64,000 nucleotides of DNA from 62-47 sp051954235. GTDB taxonomy: Bacteria; Pseudomonadota; Alphaproteobacteria; Rhizobiales; Xanthobacteraceae. Where the stretch lies: contig JBQCHY010000056.1 in assembly GCA_051954235.1 (NCBI GenBank), forward strand, positions 62,001 through 126,000, written 5' to 3'. A program made the translations under genes and the position numbers. Shown in pieces: positions 58,468 through 64,000 of the stretch (position 1 is its first letter; each line of letters opens with the position of its first letter). Below the pieces are notes generated by a model, which was not told where the DNA came from, searched no databases, and worked only from the letters and a program-made list of their open reading frames with translations.

Positions 58468-59697
58468 TTACTTCGCGGGCTTCCAAAGCTTGGACGTATC
58501 GAGCGGCTGACCGGGCTGCGACACCAGCGCGGAATCGCCGACCTTCTGGTTCACCTCGGTGAGCTGGAATGTCACGTAAGGCACATCCAGCCACTGGTTG
58601 AAGGCATAGCCCTTGTCCTTCGAGAAGGTGATCTCGCCGCGAGTGCCGGTGTACTTGGTTTCACCCAACGCCTTGATCAGCGCTTCGGAGTCGGTGGACT
58701 TGGCGCGCTTCATCGCGTCGGCGATCAGGAATAGCGAGTCGGCAGCCTGGAACAGCAGGCGGTTCGGCTCGTTCTTGGTCTTGGCGGTGTAGGCTTCGCC
58801 GACTTTCTTGCCGAGATCCGGCTGCGCCATCTTCGGATGGTAGAGGCCGAATACCAGCATGCCCTTGCCGGCTTCCTTCACGTTTTGCCAGAAGTCCGGA
58901 TAGTCGGCGAGGCCCGAGCCGTCATAGAGCCAGGTCTTCGCCGACGGCGCGACGCCCTGCTCGTAGAGCTGGTTCATCATGATGTAGGCGGCTGGCGGCA
59001 GCATCAGGTTGATAATGGCGTCCGGCGCATTGGCACGCATCGGCAGAATGGCCGGCAGGAAATCCTTTGAGGCGCGATCCAACGTCTCGTACTTGTATTG
59101 AACGTCGGGCGCGACCTTCTTCAGCGCTTCGCCGATCGCCTTGGCAAGGCCGATGCCGTAGTCGGTGTTCTCGGCGATGGAGACGACGCGCTTGACACCA
59201 AGCTCCTTCATGGTCTGCGCGGCGGCGCTGCCGACGCGGCTGTTGTAGTTGCCCGGATTGAAGACTTCCGGATAGCCCTTCTCGCGGATCGCGTCCGACC
59301 AGGCATTGGTGTTGATGTACGGGACCTTGTAGCGGTGCGCGACCTCAATGCCGGCCAGCGCCGCCGAACTTTGATGCTCGCCGGTGATCGCCACCACCTT
59401 GTCGCGCGTCGCCAGCTTCTCGACGGCCGCGCGCGCTTTTTCCGGCAACCCTTGCGTGTCTTCGATCACCAGTTCGATCTTGCGGCCATCGACGCCGCCG
59501 GCGTCATTGATCATCTTGGCGGCGACTTCGAGGCCATCCTTGACCTGAGTGCCTTGCACCACCGAACCGGGAGGCGACTGCGTGATGGTGACGCCGACCT
59601 TGATCGGATCAGCGGCCTGCGCTCCGGCAACCGGAAGCATGATCGCCGCGACCGTCAGCGCAACACCCAGCATATCTCGACGCAGTAAACCTGCCAT
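58468..59697 (-). CDS. ABC importer substrate-binding protein, LivK type (system 2)
   Basis: 409 residues with an N-terminal signal peptide (hydrophobic core LGVALTVAAIMLPVAG and AQA-AD cleavage). The mature protein has the type I binding fold: IKVGVTITQSPPGSVVQGTQVKDGLE, INDAGGVDGRKIELVIEDTQG and AITGEHQSSAALAG are typical of the branched-chain amino-acid or amide group. GGGGGAGG precedes the ATG. First gene of the importer operon; a 16-bp inverted repeat sits upstream. Confidence 0.9.
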   Translation of the reverse strand: MAGLLRRDMLGVALTVAAIMLPVAGAQAADPIKVGVTITQSPPGSVVQGTQVKDGLEVAAKMINDAGGVDGRKIELVIEDTQGLPEKARAAVEKLATRDKVVAITGEHQSSAALAGIEVAHRYKVPYINTNAWSDAIREKGYPEVFNPGNYNSRVGSAAAQTMKELGVKRVVSIAENTDYGIGLAKAIGEALKKVAPDVQYKYETLDRASKDFLPAILPMRANAPDAIINLMLPPAAYIMMNQLYEQGVAPSAKTWLYDGSGLADYPDFWQNVKEAGKGMLVFGLYHPKMAQPDLGKKVGEAYTAKTKNEPNRLLFQAADSLFLIADAMKRAKSTDSEALIKALGETKYTGTRGEITFSKDKGYAFNQWLDVPYVTFQLTEVNQKVGDSALVSQPGQPLDTSKLWKPAK

Positions 59698-59720
59698 TTC
59701 GTGACCTCCCCCTTCGGATC

Positions 59721-59736
59721 AGCATCCCTTGATGCT
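59721..59736. promoter_or_regulatory. Inverted repeat in the leader of importer system 2
   Basis: AGCATC-CCTT-GATGCT, a perfect 6-bp arm pair, 24 bp before the SBP start. Could be an operator or a leader hairpin for an otherwise AT-rich promoter region (59737-59800). Confidence 0.4.
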
Positions 59737-59861
59737 TGTTGTTCAGATCATGTTACCGCGATTATGCGCAAGGAGTTTTCGATTTGAAGCATTATTTTCG
59801 TCTAAGGGGCGCGCGATTTTGCTGCATGTCTCGCATTGCGCGATGCGACAACCCTGGGAGT

Positions 59862-60875
59862 TCAGGCCGATGGCAACGCCATCCGCAGAAAGGCGTCGCG
59901 CAACGCCTGGCCTTGCAATCCCGTGCCGAGAAGCAGCGACAGCAGCAGCCGCGCCTTCAGGCCGCCCAGCGCGCCGCCGGGAATGAGGCCACGCCCGAGC
60001 AGATCGGTTTCCGAACCGGGGAAGCCATAGGTCCTGGCGAAGACCGGCCCCGAGGCGACGCGCGAACTGAGCACGACGGGAAAGATTTCCGTGAGACTCG
60101 CGAGTGCATCTACCATCGCGGCCGGAACGTGCCCCACGCCCATCGCCTCGACGACAAGCCCGCGATAGCCGAGCGCCGGCAGACCCGCGAGTATCCGACC
60201 GTCGTCGCCAAGCGCCGCCGTGATCAGCGCAACCGGCTGATCCGTTCCGGCGTCGCCGCCGGCGATAACGGCGCTACGCGTGACCCGGAGGTTGATCCGC
60301 GCCGCGCCTTCGATGACATCGCCAAGCGGCCCACCCGAAAGCGATGCAAATGTCGAAGGGAGAAACGTGCTCGCCTTCTGCACGAAGCGCGCGGCGTGGA
60401 TGGTGTCGTTCAAGACCACCAGTGTTCCGAGCCCACGCGCCGCAAGCGATGTGGCGACGATGGCGCTGGCCAATAGATTGGCCGGTCCATCCGCGCCCGG
60501 CGCCTCCGCGCCACGCATCGCGCCGGTGACGATCACCGGCTTGTCGCCGCCGACCAGACAATCGAGCACGAACGCCGTTTCCTCGATGGTGTCGGTCCCC
60601 TGAACGACGATGGCGCCAGCGATGTCGCCGGCCAGTCTTTCATTCAAGAGTCGTGCGACCTCGCGCAGATGCGCGAAGGTGAGCGACGGCCCGGGCAGAC
60701 GGAACGGCGAGATCGCCTCGATCTCCGCGACCTCCGCCAGCGCAGGCACCGCGCGTACAAGGTCCGCTCCGGTCAGTGTCGGCACAATGCCGTGACCGGC
60801 GCCTGATGTCATCGTGATCGTTCCGCCGAGCGACACGAGCAAAATTTTGGGTTGCCCCGCTGACACCGTCGCCAT
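59862..60875 (-). CDS. Asparaginase-family amidohydrolase
   Basis: 337 residues. The two Thr sites of type I/II asparaginases are present: Thr19 in SLGGTITM and Thr94-Asp95 in VQGTDTIEET, plus a Lys167 in FVQKAST that matches the catalytic Lys. The block VTGAMRGAEAPGADGPANLL is typical. No signal peptide is seen, so it acts in the cytoplasm. It hydrolyses an amide such as asparagine, glutamine or another side-chain amide. It lies between two importers of the same strand, which points to a cytoplasmic amide from imported substrate. Confidence 0.88.
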   Translation of the reverse strand: MATVSAGQPKILLVSLGGTITMTSGAGHGIVPTLTGADLVRAVPALAEVAEIEAISPFRLPGPSLTFAHLREVARLLNERLAGDIAGAIVVQGTDTIEETAFVLDCLVGGDKPVIVTGAMRGAEAPGADGPANLLASAIVATSLAARGLGTLVVLNDTIHAARFVQKASTFLPSTFASLSGGPLGDVIEGAARINLRVTRSAVIAGGDAGTDQPVALITAALGDDGRILAGLPALGYRGLVVEAMGVGHVPAAMVDALASLTEIFPVVLSSRVASGPVFARTYGFPGSETDLLGRGLIPGGALGGLKARLLLSLLLGTGLQGQALRDAFLRMALPSA

Positions 60876-60913
60876 CTTGACTCGTTCCCGATCTGCAAAT
60901 CACACCAATAGGC

Positions 60914-60933
60914 GCGATGCCGGTTCGCATCGC
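60914..60933. other. Short hairpin between the DUF2848 and asparaginase genes
   Basis: GCGATGC-CGGTTC-GCATCGC, a 7-bp stem with a 6-base loop. No T-run follows on the minus strand. It could reduce read-through or stabilise an mRNA end. Confidence 0.35.
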
Positions 60934-60978
60934 ACCGTTGTCTTATAGCGGTTTTGCAAGAGCTGAATAGCCGCCGCG

Positions 60979-61659
60979 TCAGGACACCACAGGAAGCGTG
61001 TCGATGTCATAACCGTGCGTCAACGAGCGCTTCAGCACCGGATCGTGCAACTCCATCTCGAAACGCGCGGCGGGGCGGATGCCGCCGATAGCACCGGGGG
61101 TGCCGCAGAACATCAGGGTGCCGGCCGGCAAAGTGTCCGCGTTGGTATATTTCCGGATCAAATCGCGCGGCGTGCGCAGGCTCGACACCGCGCTCTCCTG
61201 ATAGAGCGTGCGCTGACCGTCGATGGTGGCCCATGAGCGCAGCACCAGATTGTCCCAATGGCCTTCGACTTCGGCATAGGACCAAAGCTGCCGTCCGACC
61301 GGCTTGCCGCAAAGCTGTTTCGATAGCGCGATGCCGAACGTTTCCGCTTTGCGGTCGGTATGGTCGGAGCCGATGCCGATCCACAACCCGTCCGCCAGCG
61401 CGATCACCACCGGCTCGACCTCGCCGGAGCTATCCGGGCCGAGCACAACCAGCTTATCGGCCTGGGTCAGCGTCTGCGCCGCGACGCGATAGTAAAGCGG
61501 CGTGGTCGAAGGCCGCGGCACGCCGATCGTCGCCAGTTCCTCGATGTGATGCTCGATCGCCGCGACGTCCCGTCCCGCCCATCCGGCGATCACCAGGGTG
61601 TCGATCGAAAAGCCGATTCGGTCGGTCCCATTCTTCGTGATGCGATCAAACTGCAACAT
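60979..61659 (-). CDS. DUF2848 domain protein
   Basis: 226 residues from ATG 61659, with GAGGAC five bases upstream. The frame is open further upstream but overlaps the LivF-type gene, of which only 14 bp are shared with this start. Family markers are the PSTTPLYYRVAAQTL segment and the C-terminal FCGTPGAIGGIRPA, resembling the GTP-x-G region of fumarylacetoacetase-fold proteins. No reaction is established; a hydrolase or isomerase of a small acid is a fair guess. Co-transcribed with importer system 3. Confidence 0.85.
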   Translation of the reverse strand: MLQFDRITKNGTDRIGFSIDTLVIAGWAGRDVAAIEHHIEELATIGVPRPSTTPLYYRVAAQTLTQADKLVVLGPDSSGEVEPVVIALADGLWIGIGSDHTDRKAETFGIALSKQLCGKPVGRQLWSYAEVEGHWDNLVLRSWATIDGQRTLYQESAVSSLRTPRDLIRKYTNADTLPAGTLMFCGTPGAIGGIRPAARFEMELHDPVLKRSLTHGYDIDTLPVVS

Positions 61660-62338
61660 CTTCGGTCCTCGGTGATCCTGCTTGTTCTGAAATCTCGCCG
61701 CGCTCGATCTGCAAGGTGCGGTCGGCAATCGCATCGAGCAGCGCGGGCGTGGATTCGGTGATGAGCAGCGCCAGATCGGGGCGATGCTTGCGCAATTCCC
61801 CCAGCGTCCGCGCATAGTCCAGCGCCAGGGCCGGCGCAAGACCCTGGAACGGCTCGTCGAGCAGCAGCACCTTGCGCGCGACCATCAGCGCACGGCCGAG
61901 CGCAACCATCTTGCCTTGGCCCCCGGAGACGCCACCGCCCGGCCGCTTGCGCAGATCGCGCAACTGCGGAAGGAAGGTGTAGATTTCCTCGAGCCGGCTG
62001 TTCAACTCACCCTTGTCGAGATTGAGCGCGAGGCCCGGCAACCGGATGTTTTCCTCGATCGTCATTTCCGGCACCAACCGGCGATCCTCCGGCGCATAAC
62101 CGATGCCCGCCCGCGCGCGGTAATGCGCCGGATGCTTGCGGAGATCGTCGCCATCGAGGCGGATATCGCCACCGTCAATGGCAAGCAATCCCATGATCGC
62201 CCGCAGCGTCGTGGTCTTTCCGGCTCCGTTGCGGCCGATCAGGATCGTGGTTTTGCGTTCGATGATCTCGCAACTCACGCCACGCAGTACGCGGACGCCT
62301 TCGATGGAGACTTGAACCTTGTCGAGAACAAGCGTCAT
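61646..62338 (-). CDS. ABC importer ATPase, LivF type (system 3)
   Basis: 230 residues. Walker A GRNGAGKTT, signature VSGGQGKMVALGRAL, Walker B LLLDEPFQGLAP, and the switch region ITEST where the usual His/Gln is Glu-Ser, a small variation. It overlaps the LivG-type stop by four bases and the DUF2848 start by 14 bases. Confidence 0.87.
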   Translation of the reverse strand: MTLVLDKVQVSIEGVRVLRGVSCEIIERKTTILIGRNGAGKTTTLRAIMGLLAIDGGDIRLDGDDLRKHPAHYRARAGIGYAPEDRRLVPEMTIEENIRLPGLALNLDKGELNSRLEEIYTFLPQLRDLRKRPGGGVSGGQGKMVALGRALMVARKVLLLDEPFQGLAPALALDYARTLGELRKHRPDLALLITESTPALLDAIADRTLQIERGEISEQAGSPRTEDVAV

Positions 62339-63081
62339 GCGACACCTACGACATTCTTCAGGACGCGTTCGTCCTTGAATACCTCATCGGGATGGCCTTG
62401 CGCCATGACGGTCCCGGCATTCCAGACCAGCACACGATTGGCATAACGCGCCACCACGTCCATGTCGTGTTCGACGAACAGCGCGGTGATGTTGCGCGTC
62501 CGCAGCGCACTCATCAACGCCTCCATCAGCGAAAAGCGTTCCAGCGTGCTGACGCCGCTGGTCGGTTCGTCGAGCAACAGCAGGCGCGGCTTCAGCGCCA
62601 GCGCCACCGCGATGTCGAGCAGCTTGCGGTGGCCCTCGGGCAAGGTGCGGCTGATGCGGTTCTTGTCATCAAGCAAGCCAACCAGATCGAGCAGCGCGGT
62701 CGCCTCCTCGCGCCGCGCCGGCTGCGCCAGCGGACGCACCATGGTCCAGAGTCCATCCTTAGCCGCGAGCGCCAGCATCATGTTGTCGAGCACGCTCTGA
62801 TCGGAGAAGAGCTGCGGAATCTGGAAGGCGCGCGCGACGCCACGCCGGGTGATGACGCGCGGCGACAGCCCGGTGATCGCGCGACCGTCAAGATGAATGC
62901 TCCCCGACTTCGGTCGCACATAACCCGTGCACAGATTCAGCAAGGTGGTCTTGCCCGATCCGTTCGGGCCGATCACGGCGAGAAACTCACCCTCGTTGAT
63001 ATCCAGGCTGACCCCGTCGGCCGCCTTCACGCCGTTGAATTCGACGTGGAGATCCCGCACCTGCAAGATGGACGCGCTCAT
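62335..63081 (-). CDS. ABC importer ATPase, LivG type (system 3)
   Basis: 248 residues from ATG 63081, which overlaps the LivM-type stop by four bases. Walker A GPNGSGKTT, the signature region LPEGHRKLLDIAVALAL and Walker B LLLLDEPTSGVS, with the switch FVEHDMDV. The usual LSGGQ is LPEGH, a variant known in LivG proteins. Confidence 0.88.
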   Translation of the reverse strand: MSASILQVRDLHVEFNGVKAADGVSLDINEGEFLAVIGPNGSGKTTLLNLCTGYVRPKSGSIHLDGRAITGLSPRVITRRGVARAFQIPQLFSDQSVLDNMMLALAAKDGLWTMVRPLAQPARREEATALLDLVGLLDDKNRISRTLPEGHRKLLDIAVALALKPRLLLLDEPTSGVSTLERFSLMEALMSALRTRNITALFVEHDMDVVARYANRVLVWNAGTVMAQGHPDEVFKDERVLKNVVGVA

Positions 63082-64000
63082 TTCGCCGGGACCTCGCTGC
63101 GGGTGAGAAGGCCGTACAAGCCCTTCGGCAGGAACACGATGACGCCGATCAGCGCCGCGCCCACGATCAGATTCCACGCATCGGTGAAAGCCGCCGCCTC
63201 GGTGTGAAGCAGTTCGAGGAAGAAGGCGCCGATGAAAGCACCCGGCACGCCGCCGATACCGCCGAGCACGGCGACCAGAACGAGATGCCCCGACGCGGTC
63301 CAGAACGCGAAGTCCGGCACCACGCGCCCGATGGCGAATCCCGCAATCGCACCACCCAACCCTGCCAGCACCGCCGACACGATGTAGGCGACCAGCAACA
63401 CCGCCCAGACCGGCACGCCGAGATATTCGAGGCGCACCTCATTGGTGTGGACCGCAGACAGTGCATGGCCGAGCGGGCTGTCGAGATAGCGATGGACCGC
63501 GAGCCCGGCCACCACCATCAGTGCGACGCTGCCGTAGAACAGGACGGCCTTGAAGGTCGGTTCGCTGAGCGCGATCCCGAACACGGTGGGAACGGGAATT
63601 GTCATGCCGTCGGTGCCGCCGGTAACGCCATAGAGCTTGGCGAACAGCGCGTAGAACACCATCGACACCGCGAGATTGAGCATCGCGAAGAAGATCGCGC
63701 GATACCGAATGAGAAACGCACCAACCACCGCGCCCGCCAGCCCCGTGATGACGACCGAGAGCACGAGCAGCACACCGAAATCGGCGATGCCGGCGCGCGC
63801 GAGAAAGGCGACGCCATAGGCGCTCGCCGCAAAGAACATCGCGTGCCCAATGGAAATCATGCCGGCGCGAAGCAGCACCGCGACGCCGAGCGCGGCCAAG
63901 CCTTTGGCGATCGCCATGGTCAGCACGAATTGCATCCACGGCGCGGCCAAGGGGGCCGCGACAATGGCGAGGATCGCAACAATTAAAAGTATCGCCCGCA
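63078..64000 (-). CDS. ABC importer permease, LivM type (system 3), cut by window edge
   Basis: The frame is open to the window end and reads as a hydrophobic stretch upstream of 63950 (RAILLIVAILAIVAAP), so the gene starts outside the window; a start at 63950 is unlikely. The visible part has LLRAGMISIGHAMFFAASAYGVAFLA and LSAVHTNEVRLEYLGVPV, the LivM-type blocks. The remaining permease (LivH) and binding protein of this third importer should lie upstream, beyond the window. Confidence 0.85.
   Translation of the reverse strand, partial: RAILLIVAILAIVAAPLAAPWMQFVLTMAIAKGLAALGVAVLLRAGMISIGHAMFFAASAYGVAFLARAGIADFGVLLVLSVVITGLAGAVVGAFLIRYRAIFFAMLNLAVSMVFYALFAKLYGVTGGTDGMTIPVPTVFGIALSEPTFKAVLFYGSVALMVVAGLAVHRYLDSPLGHALSAVHTNEVRLEYLGVPVWAVLLVAYIVSAVLAGLGGAIAGFAIGRVVPDFAFWTASGHLVLVAVLGGIGGVPGAFIGAFFLELLHTEAAAFTDAWNLIVGAALIGVIVFLPKGLYGLLTRSEVPAK

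Noticed and set aside
1..64000. tRNA or rRNA genes
   Set aside because: No cloverleaf-like or rRNA-like segments were recognised in the gaps; a tRNA scan would settle it.

Overview
The window is high-GC, densely coded DNA from an alphaproteobacterium, most likely order Hyphomicrobiales in the Bradyrhizobium/Rhodopseudomonas neighbourhood. This rests on overall gene content (many acyl-CoA enzymes and LivFGHMK-type transporters) and on three families of palindromic intergenic repeats of a kind common in that group. It is an inference, because no rRNA or other taxonomic marker is present. No tRNA, rRNA, CRISPR array, transposase or phage gene was seen.

Positions 1-12160 hold part of a surface-polysaccharide (O-antigen or exopolysaccharide) locus. 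It has an epimerase cut by the window edge, an RmlC-type sugar epimerase, a zinc-binding C-methyltransferase, an SDR whose catalytic Lys is Gln, an aminopeptidase-like protein, a flippase, a second methyltransferase, a Wzy/O-antigen-ligase-type membrane protein and three glycosyltransferases. Together they could make a C-methylated sugar nucleotide, assemble a repeat unit and export it.

Positions 12586-26593 are a mainly minus-strand acyl-CoA block: two acyl-CoA ligases, a crotonase-fold protein, a biotin-dependent acyl-CoA carboxylase (alpha and beta), a BKACE enzyme, an AraC regulator, a glutathione transferase and two acyl-CoA dehydrogenases, bounded by a divergent TetR regulator. Positions 26853-46417 are a second catabolic block of divergent pairs followed by a plus-strand operon: crotonases, a PECR-like SDR, a FadH-like dienoyl-CoA reductase, two acyl-CoA dehydrogenases, two ligases, a transglutaminase-like protein, a Cys-less thiolase with its DUF35 partner, an MCC-like carboxylase and an alpha/beta hydrolase. 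The control regions of five transcription units in this block carry the same 16-bp palindrome TCTAACA-N2-TGTTAGA (one exact-consensus region also has a degenerate second copy; one site has a single mismatch). This points to one local regulon.

Positions 46564-53426 form a plus-strand operon for a LivGHMFK-type ABC importer with an acyl-CoA ligase gene set between the ATPase and permease genes, which suggests import coupled to CoA activation of a carboxylate. A strong hairpin then separates it from a minus-strand block (53612-64000) with a complete second importer, a third importer running off the window end, and genes for asparaginase, a DUF2848 protein, a ureidoglycolate-lyase-like protein and an ornithine-cyclodeaminase-like protein. 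That block looks like uptake and breakdown of a nitrogenous (amide or ureido) compound.
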